Source: NORP240 sp046047495 (GTDB taxonomy: Bacteria > Pseudomonadota > Gammaproteobacteria > Pseudomonadales > Pseudohongiellaceae). From it: a stretch of DNA of 64,000 nt. Position numbers and translations under genes: made by a program. Shown in pieces: positions 38,250 to 46,769 of this stretch. The notes below the pieces were generated by a model, which made no database searches, had not been told where the DNA came from, and saw only the letters and a list, made by a program, of their open reading frames with translations. Every line of letters begins with the position of its first letter. The stretch's first letter is position 1. The stretch lies in the NCBI GenBank assembly GCA_046047495.1, contig JBJOHV010000018.1:62001-126000 (forward strand), in the 5' to 3' direction.

Positions 38250-38287
38250 AGACCCTTCTCTTTCAACCAGGTAACCAGGAGGCATGC

Positions 38288-38824
38288 ATGGCAACGACGT
38301 TGCTGGATCCCACCGGTGAATTGCAGACGACTCAAAGGCCGCTCAACCAGCGATTGGCCGGCCTGCAGGGTGTCACCATCGGATTGCTGGACATATCCAA
38401 ACCCCGTGGCAAGGAGTTTCTCGATGAGGTACAGCGCCAGCTGGAGGCCCTGGGGGCTTCCGTGCAGCGTTACATGAAGCCCACCTTCACCCGGGTGGCG
38501 CCAATCGCGCTGAGCCAGCAGATCGCCCAGGAATGCGATGCCGTCATCGAAGGCCTGGCCGACTGAGGTTCATGTACCTCGTGCAGTTTGCATGACATCA
38601 TGAACCTGGAAGGTCGTGGGATTCCGGCGGGCTTCGTGGCCTCGACGGAATTCATCGAGGCCGCAGCGGCCCAGGCGAAATCCCTGGGCATCGAGCCAAT
38701 GTCGGTATTCGTGCCGCACCCGATCCAGGACCGCACCGATGAGGAAATGGTGCAACTGGCCCGTGCAGCCATCGACAGGATCGTCGGCATGATTTTGCTG
38801 CCTGCTGATCAATCACCGAATTAG
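38288..38824 (+). CDS. UGSC-family selenoprotein (in-frame TGA = Sec93)
   Basis: One gene of 178 residues interrupted by an in-frame TGA at 38564-38566. Reading TGA as selenocysteine gives ...VIEGLAD-U-GSCTSCSLHDI..., exactly the UGSC motif that names this (seleno)protein family, and the frame then continues for 85 more residues. An AGGAGG lies 5 nt before the ATG at 38288. A SECIS-like hairpin follows the TGA, and selB and selC are in the window. A simple annotation pipeline would split it into a 92-residue and a 78-residue protein. The fold before Sec93 is alpha/beta (GVTIGLLDISKPRGKEFLDE). Likely redox-active; the reaction is not known. Confidence 0.93.
38564..38606 (+). promoter_or_regulatory. 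Bacterial SECIS element for Sec93
   Basis: Directly after the TGA, GGTTCATG (38567-38574) pairs perfectly with CATGAACC (38599-38606). Inside, TGCA (38582-38585) pairs with TGCA (38589-38592) around the loop GTT. The apical loop starts 20 nt after the UGA, and the TGCA-GTT-TGCA tip resembles the TGCA-GGTC-TGCA tip of the E. coli fdhF SECIS. SelB would bind here. Confidence 0.85.
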
Positions 38825-38872
38825 TCGGCATGCAGTGAGCGGGAGCCGGCCCCGAGGTAGTGATATTCTGCG

Positions 38873-38984
38873 GGGACACAGGGTGGTGGTCGGGCACGCG
38901 ACACGCCGTAAACCCGTCCCTGGGGGCTCGGACGCGCCATCCCTGGCGCGTACGGTCGCTAGCCCGACCACCACCCTGTGTCCC
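38873..38984. repeat. 112-bp palindromic intergenic element
   Basis: Perfect 23-bp inverted repeats (38873-38895 and 38962-38984) flank a 66-bp core that contains a second hairpin, ACGCGCCA-TCCC-TGGCGCGT (38932-38951). The core pattern (GTAAACCCGTCCCTGGGGGCTCGG and GGCGCGTACGGTCGC-type segments) resembles dispersed palindromic repeats I have seen in marine gammaproteobacterial intergenic regions. I see no target-site duplication. It lies in the 213-bp gap between the UGSC gene and the thiolase and could act as a terminator or a mobile repeat. Confidence 0.85.
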
Positions 38985-39037
38985 GTGAGCCACGTGCCAC
39001 CGAAAATAGGTTTCAATAATATTCCCTAGGGGGGAGC

Positions 39038-40219
39038 ATGAAAGAAGCAGTCATCGTATCGACAGCCCGCACACCCATCGGCAAAGCCTATCGTGGCGCC
39101 TTCAACAACACCGAGGCTCCCACCCTCGGCGGCCATGCCATCGCCCACGCCGTGCAGCGGGCCGGCATCGATCCGGCGGAAGTGGACGATGTCATCATGG
39201 GCTGCGCCATGCAGCAGGGCTCGTCCGGTTATAACATCGGTCGTACGGCCGCCGTCGCCGCCGGCCTGCCCAACACCGTATCGGGCATGAGCATCGACCG
39301 CCAGTGCTCCTCCGGCATGATGGCTATCGCCACAGCCGCCAAGCAGATCATCGACGACCATATGCCCATTGTGGTGGGTGGCGGGCTGGAATCCATCAGC
39401 CTGGTGCAGAATGAGCATCGCAACAACTACCGTGCCCAGGACCCCAATGTGATCGCCCGATCCCAGCACGCCTATATGTCCATGCTGGAAACGGCCGAAG
39501 TGGTGGCCCGCCGTTACAAGATCAGCCGTGAACAGCAGGATGAGTATGCCCTGCAGAGCCAGCAGCGCACGGCGGCGGCTCAGGCAGCCGGAAAATTCGC
39601 AGCCGAGATCGTTCCCCTGCCGGCGAAAATGCTGTTCGTGGACAAGGCCACCAAGCAGCAGAGTCTGCACGATGTGAACCTGGACAAGGATGAGGGCAAC
39701 CGTCCCACCACCACCCTGGAAGGGCTGGCCGGTCTGCAACCGGTCATCGAGGGCGGCTGCATCACCGCCGGCAATGCCAGTCAGCTCTCCGACGGCGCCT
39801 CGGCGGCCGTGCTGATGGATGCCGCTCTGGCGGAGAAGAAAGGTCTGCAGCCCCTGGGTGCCTACCGGGGCATCGCCGTGGCCGGTCTGGATCCCGACGA
39901 GATGGGCATCGGGCCTGTCTATGCCATCCCCAAATTGCTCAAGCGTTTCGGTCTGACGATGGAGGACATCGGCCTGTGGGAACTCAATGAAGCGTTCGCC
40001 GTGCAGGTAATCTATTGCCGTGACAAGTTGGGTATTCCGAACGACCTGTTGAACGTCAATGGCGGGGCCATATCAATCGGCCACCCCTATGGCATGAGCG
40101 GTGCCCGCATGGTGGGTCACGCGCTCATCGAAGGCAAACGGCGTGGTGCCAGGTATGTGGTATGCACCATGTGCGTGGGCGGCGGCATGGGTGCCGCAGG
40201 TCTTTTCGAGGTGTATTGA
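39038..40219 (+). CDS. Acetyl-CoA C-acyltransferase (thiolase)
   Basis: A 393-residue thiolase that splits 3-ketoacyl-CoA with CoA or runs the Claisen condensation in reverse. The nucleophilic Cys is in DRQCSSGMMAI near residue 90, His in GGAISIGHPYGMSGAR near residue 350, and the acid/base Cys in CTMCVGGGMG near residue 380, all intact. An AGGGGGGA ribosome site precedes the ATG. It stands alone between the palindromic element and the convergent alanine dehydrogenase gene, so it is not in a beta-oxidation operon here. Chain-length preference unknown. Confidence 0.93.
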   Translation: MKEAVIVSTARTPIGKAYRGAFNNTEAPTLGGHAIAHAVQRAGIDPAEVDDVIMGCAMQQGSSGYNIGRTAAVAAGLPNTVSGMSIDRQCSSGMMAIATAAKQIIDDHMPIVVGGGLESISLVQNEHRNNYRAQDPNVIARSQHAYMSMLETAEVVARRYKISREQQDEYALQSQQRTAAAQAAGKFAAEIVPLPAKMLFVDKATKQQSLHDVNLDKDEGNRPTTTLEGLAGLQPVIEGGCITAGNASQLSDGASAAVLMDAALAEKKGLQPLGAYRGIAVAGLDPDEMGIGPVYAIPKLLKRFGLTMEDIGLWELNEAFAVQVIYCRDKLGIPNDLLNVNGGAISIGHPYGMSGARMVGHALIEGKRRGARYVVCTMCVGGGMGAAGLFEVY

Positions 40220-40236
40220 CGAAACTGTCCCCTGGG

Positions 40237-41355
40237 TCAGCCGTCCAGGGCATGCAGGGGCTCCACGTACTCCCTGCCCAGTGCCTGCGCCACACCCTGG
40301 TGGGTCACCTGACCCCGATAGACGTTGAGGCCATTGCGCAAATGAGGGTTGTTGCGCAATGCCGTCAGCACGCCCTGTTCCACCAGCTGCAACAGCGGTG
40401 GCAGGGTGACGCTGGTGAGAGCCAGGGTCGAGGTGCGGGGAACCGCACCGGGCATATTGGCCACGCAGTAGTGCAGGATGCCGTCCACCACGTAGACCGG
40501 ATCGTCATGGGTCGTGGGGCGGCTGGTTTCGAAACAGCCGCCCTGATCGATGGCCACATCGACGATCACCGCACCGGGCTGCATCAGCTTCAGCATGGCA
40601 CGGGTGACCAGGTGGGGAGCAGCCGCGCCGATGATCAGCACGGCACCCACCACCACATCCGCATCGGTAATCTGTCGGGCAATCTCCTCCTCCGTTGAAT
40701 AGAGCGTCCTGACCCGGTTGCCGAACATCAGCTCCAGCTCCCGCATGCGGGGTTCGTTGCGATCGAGGATGATCACATCGGCTCCCAGACCTACCGCCAT
40801 CTGAGCCGCATTGCGGCCCACCACACCACCGCCCAGGATTACCACCTTGCCGGGCTTGACTCCGGGCACTCCGGCCAGCAATACGCCCCGGCCACCCTGG
40901 GTGATTTCCAGGTGGTGGGCCGCGGCCTGAATGGACATGCGTCCGGCCACCTCACTCATGGGGGTCAGCAGGGGCAGGCGCCCGGCTGCATCTGTCACCG
41001 TTTCATAGGCGATGCCGGTGACCCCGGCGGCCAGCAGGGCATCGGTGATGTCGGGCACCGCCGCCAGGTGCAGATAGGTGAACAGTGTCTGGCCGGGGCG
41101 CAGCAGGCGACACTCCTCCAGTTGGGGCTCCTTCACTTTCACAATGAGGTCCGCCTCGGCGAAAATGCGCTCACGATCAGCCACCACCACCGCACCGGCA
41201 GCCTGATAGGCTGCGTTGTCCATGCCAATCTTCTGCGCCGCATCGGATTGCACCAGCACCTTGTGACCGTGTGCCGTCAAATCCCGCACGCCGGCGGGTA
41301 TCATGCCAACCCGGTATTCCCGGGTTTTGATTTCCTTGGGTACGCCAATGATCAT
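40237..41355 (-). CDS. ald: Alanine dehydrogenase
   Basis: A 372-residue NAD-dependent L-alanine dehydrogenase, interconverting L-alanine and pyruvate plus ammonia. It starts with the family motif IIGVPKEIKTREYRVGM, has the catalytic Lys/His region (TLFTYLHLAAVPDI), and the NAD-binding loop KVVILGGGVVGRNAA near residue 168. Length matches the family. It is followed upstream on the same strand by the small exported protein and arfB, with a 15-bp gap, but no functional link is apparent. Confidence 0.94.
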   Translation of the reverse strand: MIIGVPKEIKTREYRVGMIPAGVRDLTAHGHKVLVQSDAAQKIGMDNAAYQAAGAVVVADRERIFAEADLIVKVKEPQLEECRLLRPGQTLFTYLHLAAVPDITDALLAAGVTGIAYETVTDAAGRLPLLTPMSEVAGRMSIQAAAHHLEITQGGRGVLLAGVPGVKPGKVVILGGGVVGRNAAQMAVGLGADVIILDRNEPRMRELELMFGNRVRTLYSTEEEIARQITDADVVVGAVLIIGAAAPHLVTRAMLKLMQPGAVIVDVAIDQGGCFETSRPTTHDDPVYVVDGILHYCVANMPGAVPRTSTLALTSVTLPPLLQLVEQGVLTALRNNPHLRNGLNVYRGQVTHQGVAQALGREYVEPLHALDG

Positions 41356-41370
41356 GATGAGAGCTTCTCC

Positions 41371-41892
41371 TCAGAGTCCGCAGACGGTGTCCGCAAAATG
41401 GATTTTCTCCTCCGCCGCCAGTTCCCATGACGGCAGATATTCAAAGCTGGCTGCCTGCAATCGCGCGGCGGCGATGTGGGTCCACACAGAGTCGCCCAGC
41501 CCACGCCGCACCTTGTCCTCAAATTCCAGGGTGGCCTGGTGATAACGTTCCAGGCGGCTGGCCAGCGGCGGCAGATAGAGGAAGGCCTTGGCGGCCCGCT
41601 CCTCGATCTCCATCCGGCCGTTTTCGGGATCCATGTAGAAGCGACAGAAAGGACTGTCGGGCTCCACACCCTGCTTGTAGCGATGATAGGACTGGTCAAG
41701 CAGATCCAGCAGAAGCACTGCCTGTCCGTCCATCAGTTGCAGGGCGGCAGGGAACTGACCCTCGCGCCTGACAGCCTGCAGGCTGGCGGCGACAAAGCGG
41801 AATGTGGCATCGTCCAGCTCCGTCTGCGCCACGGCGGACGGCACCGGCAGAATCATCCCCGCCACCAGCAACGCAGCGCAGACCTGCTTCAT
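41371..41892 (-). CDS. Exported protein of unknown function
   Basis: A 173-residue protein with a signal peptide (MKQVCAALLVAGMILPVPSAVAQ) and a mostly helical mature part with no motif I recognise. It contains two Cys (FCRFYM and the C-terminal VCGL). Its start overlaps the arfB stop by 4 bases (ATGA), so it is translationally coupled to arfB. Probably periplasmic. Confidence 0.75.
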   Translation of the reverse strand: MKQVCAALLVAGMILPVPSAVAQTELDDATFRFVAASLQAVRREGQFPAALQLMDGQAVLLLDLLDQSYHRYKQGVEPDSPFCRFYMDPENGRMEIEERAAKAFLYLPPLASRLERYHQATLEFEDKVRRGLGDSVWTHIAAARLQAASFEYLPSWELAAEEKIHFADTVCGL

Positions 41893-42305
41893 AACAGGTC
41901 TCCCCTGGGCTTGCCACGCATGCCCTTGATGCGTCCTTTCACCTTCTTTTCCTGCAGGCGCTTGTTGACCGAGGACAGGGTGGGACGGGTCGCCTTGCGC
42001 ACCCGGCGCTGCTGCCTGGCTTTCAGCAGCATTCCTTCCAGACGCTGCAGGGCATCCAGGCGGTTCTGCTCCTGGCTGCGGTAGCGCTGGGCCTTGATGA
42101 TGACCACCCCGTCATTGGAAATGCGCTGATCACCCATGGCCAGCAGGCGCTCCTTGACCAGTTCCGGCAGACTGGCGGCCCTGATGTCGAAGCGCAAATG
42201 GATGGCCGTTGCCACTTTGTTGACATTTTGACCTCCGGGTCCGCTGGCGCGTATGGCACTCAGCTCCACTTCACTGTCTGGAATGTCGTAACCGGCCAGC
42301 AACAT
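41889..42305 (-). CDS. arfB: Alternative ribosome-rescue factor ArfB
   Basis: A 138-residue peptidyl-tRNA hydrolase that rescues ribosomes stalled at mRNA ends. The catalytic GGQ is in RASGPGGQNVNKVATAIH near residue 30, as in class I release factors, and the C-terminal tail is strongly basic (LLKARQQRRVRKATRPTL, NKRLQEKKVKGRIKGMRG), as needed to enter the empty mRNA channel. Length matches E. coli ArfB/YaeJ (140). It is divergent from the liv operon across 202 bp. Confidence 0.93.
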   Translation of the reverse strand: MLLAGYDIPDSEVELSAIRASGPGGQNVNKVATAIHLRFDIRAASLPELVKERLLAMGDQRISNDGVVIIKAQRYRSQEQNRLDALQRLEGMLLKARQQRRVRKATRPTLSSVNKRLQEKKVKGRIKGMRGKPRGDLL

Positions 42306-42507
42306 GGCAATGTCCGCAATCGGGCGATGGGTAAGTGCCCGCCATTGTACGCCTTTTTAAGGGGCTTGTTCCCAGTTTGGCGGACTGTCCCGGCACACCG
42401 GTCGGGTGTCGGCATCCGCTTGATTTGCCAAGGGTCTCTGGGGTAAGGTCAGGCAACTCGCGACCGTCAGCCGACCACCCTAACAACAACACTCAGTGTG
42501 CGCCCCA

Positions 42508-43779
42508 ATGATCAAACTTAGCCGCATGTCGCTGTCCACTGTCCTGGCCCCTCTTCTGGCCTTGGTCCTGTTCTGCATCTCGATCACTCCGGTGCGGGCT
42601 CAGGAGCCGATCCGCATCGCCTTCATTGATCCCTTGTCAGGCTCGTTTGCCTCCATCGGCAACAGCGGCCTCAAACAGCTGCAATTTGCCGCCGACCACC
42701 TGTTCAACAGCCAGGGGGGCATTCTGGGCGGTCGCATGATTGAAATCGTTCCCCTGGACAACAAGCAGAGCCCGACCGACACTCAGCTGCAGTTCCGCCG
42801 CGCCGTGGCGGAAGGCATCCGCATCATCTTCCAGGGCAACAGCTCGGCGGTGGCCAACACCTTGAACGACACGGTGATCCGGCACAATCGCCGCAATCCC
42901 GGGCAGGAGGTCCTGCAGATCAACTATTCCGCCGTCGACCCGGTGTTGACCGAGGAAAACTGCAGCTTCTGGCATTTCCGCTTCGACGCCCACGCCAACA
43001 TGAAGCTCGATACCCTGACCACCTATCTGGCAGCCAAGCCGGAAATCAAGAGCGTCTACATCATTGGTCAGGACTACTCCTTCGGTCAGGTAGTGGCCGA
43101 CACCTCCATCCGCCTGCTCAAGGAAAAGAGGCCAGACATCACCATCGTCGGCAATGAGTTCCATCCCATAGGCCAGGTCAAGGACTTCACCCCCTACGTC
43201 ACCAAGATCGTGGCCTCCGGCGCCGACGCAGTGATCACCGGCAATTTCGGTGCCGACATGGTGTCCCTGGCCCGTTCCATCATCGATTCCGGACTGGATG
43301 TTCCCATCTATACGTTCTACGCCGCCTACGACGGCATTACCGCCACCCTGGGGGCCGATGCCCGCGACCAGATCTACCTGGTGCACAATGACGCATCGAA
43401 TCCCCTGCCCACGGAAGAACGCAAGGCCTATTACCGGGCTTTCAAGGCCGCCAACCCGGGCTTCGACATGACCCAGCCCCGCATCGCCAATGCCCTGCAG
43501 ATGCTGGTGGCGGCCATGGAGCAATCCCAGAGCACCGATCCCTATGACATCGCCATGGCTCTGGAGGACATGCGCTTCACCAACCTGAGCGGGGAAGAGA
43601 TCTGGATGCGGGGCGAGGACCACCAGATCATGCAGGCCCTGCACATCTCCCGCCATACCGACCAGGACATCGAGTTCGACGCCGACAATTCCGGCTTTGG
43701 CCTGCTGACGGAATACAGTGTGCCCATGGAAACCACCATCCCTCCGGTGCATTGCGAGATGGACCGGCCGCGCCGTTAA
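42508..43779 (+). CDS. Branched-chain amino acid-type ABC transporter substrate-binding protein
   Basis: About 423 residues with a signal peptide (hydrophobic core near residues 8-28, cleavage after VRAQ) and a type I periplasmic-binding fold beginning PIRIAFIDPLSGSFASIGN. It belongs to the LivJ/LivK-like family, although many members bind urea, amides or aromatic acids instead. The frame opens at GTG 42496; the ATG at 42508 gives a better signal peptide. It is the first gene of a complete five-gene transporter (42508-47457). Confidence 0.9.
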   Translation: MIKLSRMSLSTVLAPLLALVLFCISITPVRAQEPIRIAFIDPLSGSFASIGNSGLKQLQFAADHLFNSQGGILGGRMIEIVPLDNKQSPTDTQLQFRRAVAEGIRIIFQGNSSAVANTLNDTVIRHNRRNPGQEVLQINYSAVDPVLTEENCSFWHFRFDAHANMKLDTLTTYLAAKPEIKSVYIIGQDYSFGQVVADTSIRLLKEKRPDITIVGNEFHPIGQVKDFTPYVTKIVASGADAVITGNFGADMVSLARSIIDSGLDVPIYTFYAAYDGITATLGADARDQIYLVHNDASNPLPTEERKAYYRAFKAANPGFDMTQPRIANALQMLVAAMEQSQSTDPYDIAMALEDMRFTNLSGEEIWMRGEDHQIMQALHISRHTDQDIEFDADNSGFGLLTEYSVPMETTIPPVHCEMDRPRR

Positions 43780-43828
43780 CCCTTGAACCTGAAGCACTGC
43801 AGTTAACGGTCGTCGGAGTCCTGACCTG

Positions 43829-44779
43829 ATGTTGGAAGTTTTCGTATTCGCGACGCTCAATGGCCTCGTCACCGGACTGCTGCTGTTCATGCTGGCCAGC
43901 GGATTGACCCTCATCTTCAGCATGATGGGCGTATTGAACTTCGCCCACGCCAGTTTCTACATGCTGGGCGCCTATTTCGCCTATTCCATCAGTCAGCAGA
44001 TGGGCTTCTGGACCGGCCTGTTGTTGGCGCCGCTCATCGTGGGCGTGCTCGGCGCCCTGGTTGAAAGGTACGGCCTGCGCCGGGTGCACAAGTCCGGCCA
44101 CGTGGCGGAACTGGTATTCACCTTCGGCCTGGCCTTTCTGATCGAGGAAGCCGTACAGTTCTTCTGGGGCCGGGACACCAAGAGCTATCGCACGCCGGAA
44201 ATCCTCGACTTCCCGCTGTTCACCCTGTTCGGTCAGGAATTCTCCGCCTACCGCGGTTTCATGATTTTCATTTCCATCGGCATCTTCATCGGCCTCTACT
44301 ACACCCTGACCCGCAGCCGCATCGGCATCATCATCCAGGCCGCCATCACCCATCCCCACACCGTGGCCAACCTCGGTCATAACGTGCCCTTCATTTTTAT
44401 GGCTGTGTTCGGCGTCGGTTCCGCCCTGGCGGGTCTGGCGGGAGTGATTGCCGGGCCGGTGTTGACCACCTTCCCGGGCATGGCCACCGTGCTGGGCAGC
44501 ATCGTGTTCGTGATCGTGGTCATCGGCGGACTGGGCTCCCTGTTCGGCGCCTTCGTGGCATCACTGCTGATCGGCCTGTTGCAGTCCTACGCCATCGCCT
44601 CCGACGTGGGCATGCCGGATCTGCTGGCACTGCTGGGGGTAAGCTTCGACCGTGATCACCCCTTGACCGATCTGTGGACCATGACCCTGCCACAGATCGC
44701 CCCGATCCTGCCCTTCCTGTTGCTGGTGCTGGTGCTGATCTTCAGGCCCAGGGGTCTGTTCGGTAAACGGGAAAGCTGA
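43829..44779 (+). CDS. livH: Branched-chain amino acid-type ABC permease LivH
   Basis: A 316-residue permease with eight or nine membrane helices. The start contains LNGLVTGLLLFMLASGLTLIFSMMGVLNFAHASFYM, split here only to show the conserved NFAHASFYMLGAYFAY segment typical of LivH. The EAA-like coupling region lies in the C-terminal third. It precedes livM, whose ATG overlaps this stop by one base. It forms the membrane pore with LivM and is fed by the binding protein encoded upstream. Confidence 0.92.
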   Translation: MLEVFVFATLNGLVTGLLLFMLASGLTLIFSMMGVLNFAHASFYMLGAYFAYSISQQMGFWTGLLLAPLIVGVLGALVERYGLRRVHKSGHVAELVFTFGLAFLIEEAVQFFWGRDTKSYRTPEILDFPLFTLFGQEFSAYRGFMIFISIGIFIGLYYTLTRSRIGIIIQAAITHPHTVANLGHNVPFIFMAVFGVGSALAGLAGVIAGPVLTTFPGMATVLGSIVFVIVVIGGLGSLFGAFVASLLIGLLQSYAIASDVGMPDLLALLGVSFDRDHPLTDLWTMTLPQIAPILPFLLLVLVLIFRPRGLFGKRES

Positions 44780-46017
44780 TGGATATCGCCAGCATAGTGA
44801 GACGTCTGGCCCCCTGGATGGGGTTCCTGGTGATTCTGCTGGTGTTGCCCAGCCTGTTTGATTCCATACTGGCGATCTCCATCCTCAACCAGATGACCAT
44901 CGCCATCGTGTTTGCCCTCAGCTACAACATGCTGCTGGGCCAGGGCGGCATGCTGTCCTTCGGCCATGCCGTCTATTTCGGCCTGGGCGGATTCCTCGCC
45001 GTGCATGCGCTGCTGATGATAGAGAACGAGACCGTGGTCTTCTCCGTGGTCTTCATTCCCCTGGTGGGCGGCCTGTTCGGGCTGCTGGCTGGCCTCTTCA
45101 TCGGCAGCTTCTCCACCCACAAGGCCGGCACCGTTTTCGCCATGATCTCCCTTGGCATCGGTGAACTGGTGGCCGCCTCATCCCTGATCTTCGTCAGTTT
45201 CTTTGGCGGCGAAGCGGGAGTCAGCGCAGATCGCACCTACGGCCCGCCGTTTTTCGGCGTGGATTTCGCCCAGAATCTGGAGATCTATTACCTGGCCGCG
45301 GTGTGGACGTTTATCGCCACCGTGTTCATGTACCTGTTCACCCAGACACCTGCCGGTCGCATGGCCAACGCGGTTCGCGACAATCCGGTGCGGGCGGAAT
45401 TCATCGGCTACAGCGCACGCCGGGTCAGGTTCATCAGTTTTTGCTGTGCCGGATTCTTTGCAGGCGTGGCGGGCGGTCTGTTCGCCCTCAACTATGAAAT
45501 TCTCACCGAGGAAAATCTCAATGCCGTCACCTCGGGCCGGGTGCTGCTGATGGCCTATATCGGCGGCCTGGGCTACTTCATCGGCCCCATCATTGGCGCC
45601 GTGCTGCTGACCCTGATGAACTCACTGCTCAGCAATTACACGGAACTGTGGATGCTGTATCTCGGCATCCTGTTCGTACTGACCGTCATGTTTCTGCCCC
45701 GCGGCTTCGCCGGCTTCATCATGATGCACCGCCTGGCCTGGCACCATGGCAAGCTGCCCAGCCTGGCGTTACCCTACCTGCTGACTGGAGTACCTGCCCT
45801 GGTTTTCCTGCTGGGGTGCATCGCCATGCTGGAAATGAGCCACAGTGAAGATGCGGAAATGCACTATTTCGGCCTGACCCTCGCCACCAGCGGAGCCGCC
45901 AGCTGGCTGCTGGTCGTTGCCGTTACAGCCACCGCCCTTCTTGCCTTGCTGCGCTCACTGCCCCGACTCAACCACGCCTGGAGGGCAGCCAATGCCCCCC
46001 GCGGAGAGCAGCCCTGA
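44779..46017 (+). CDS. livM: Branched-chain amino acid-type ABC permease LivM
   Basis: A 412-residue permease, the second pore subunit. It has LivM motifs: FALSYNMLLGQGGMLSFGHA near residue 48 and VRDNPVRAEFIGYSARRVRF near residue 200. The C-terminus (about 320-412) is longer than usual, with two extra hydrophobic segments after the normal end GFAGFIM; this extension is seen in some homologues. It overlaps livH by 1 base and livG by 1 base, so translation is coupled. Confidence 0.92.
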   Translation: MDIASIVRRLAPWMGFLVILLVLPSLFDSILAISILNQMTIAIVFALSYNMLLGQGGMLSFGHAVYFGLGGFLAVHALLMIENETVVFSVVFIPLVGGLFGLLAGLFIGSFSTHKAGTVFAMISLGIGELVAASSLIFVSFFGGEAGVSADRTYGPPFFGVDFAQNLEIYYLAAVWTFIATVFMYLFTQTPAGRMANAVRDNPVRAEFIGYSARRVRFISFCCAGFFAGVAGGLFALNYEILTEENLNAVTSGRVLLMAYIGGLGYFIGPIIGAVLLTLMNSLLSNYTELWMLYLGILFVLTVMFLPRGFAGFIMMHRLAWHHGKLPSLALPYLLTGVPALVFLLGCIAMLEMSHSEDAEMHYFGLTLATSGAASWLLVVAVTATALLALLRSLPRLNHAWRAANAPRGEQP

Positions 46018-46769
46018 TGACGATCCTTAGTCTCAAGGATGTGCGCAAGAATTTCGGCAACACGGAAATCATCCGGGGCGTTTCCCTGGACATCATGCCC
46101 GGGGAAAAGCATGCCATCATCGGCCCCAACGGGGCCGGCAAATCCACACTGTTCCATCTCATCAGCGGACTCTATCAAGTGACATCCGGGACTATCGAGT
46201 TCCAGGGCAGGGTAATACACAACCTGCCGCCTTACCAGATTGCCCGCATGGGCCTGGCCCGCAGCTTTCAGGTCACCAATATCTTCCCGTTGCTGAATGT
46301 GTTCGAAAACATCCGCTGCGCCCTGCTGTGGAGCAGCGGCTACCGCTACTCGTTCTGGCATCTGCTGGGGCGCCAGGACGACCTCAATCGAAGGGTCACC
46401 GAGACCCTGGAAAAGATCGGCCTGCGGGACAAGGCCCATTATCCGGCTGGCGAGCTGGCCTATGCCCAGCAGCGGGCATTGGAACTGGGTATTGCCATCG
46501 CCGGCGGCGCCGACCTGATCATGCTGGACGAACCGGTGGCGGGCATGAGCCACACCGAGGCGGAGAATGCCGTGGATCTGATTCGCCGGGTGACGGAGGG
46601 CAAGACCCTCATCATGGTGGAACATGACATGAACATCGTGTTCGGCCTGGCGGATCGCATCTCCGTGCTGGTCTACGGCGAGGTGATCGCATCGGATGTG
46701 CCCCAGGCCATCCGCGGCAATCCCAGAGTCCAGGAAGCCTATCTGGGTGTGGAGGCCGGCCATGCTTGA
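46017..46769 (+). CDS. livG: Liv-type ABC transporter ATPase LivG
   Basis: A 250-residue ABC ATPase. Walker A is intact, GPNGAGKST near residue 38. The LivG-type loop DLNRRVTETLEKIGL is followed by a signature region that reads LAYAQQRALELGIAI, where the canonical SGGQ is replaced by AYAQ, common in LivG. Walker B is LIMLDEPVAGMS and the H-loop VEHDMN. The stop overlaps the livF start by 8 bases. It pairs with LivF, whose own Walker A is altered. Confidence 0.93.
   Translation: MTILSLKDVRKNFGNTEIIRGVSLDIMPGEKHAIIGPNGAGKSTLFHLISGLYQVTSGTIEFQGRVIHNLPPYQIARMGLARSFQVTNIFPLLNVFENIRCALLWSSGYRYSFWHLLGRQDDLNRRVTETLEKIGLRDKAHYPAGELAYAQQRALELGIAIAGGADLIMLDEPVAGMSHTEAENAVDLIRRVTEGKTLIMVEHDMNIVFGLADRISVLVYGEVIASDVPQAIRGNPRVQEAYLGVEAGHA

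Noticed and set aside
38588..38824. A separate 78-residue ORF downstream of a 92-residue ORF
   Set aside because: It is in the same frame, has no ribosome site at its first ATG, and joins perfectly through a UGA followed by GSC and a SECIS-like hairpin; it is the C-terminal part of one selenoprotein.
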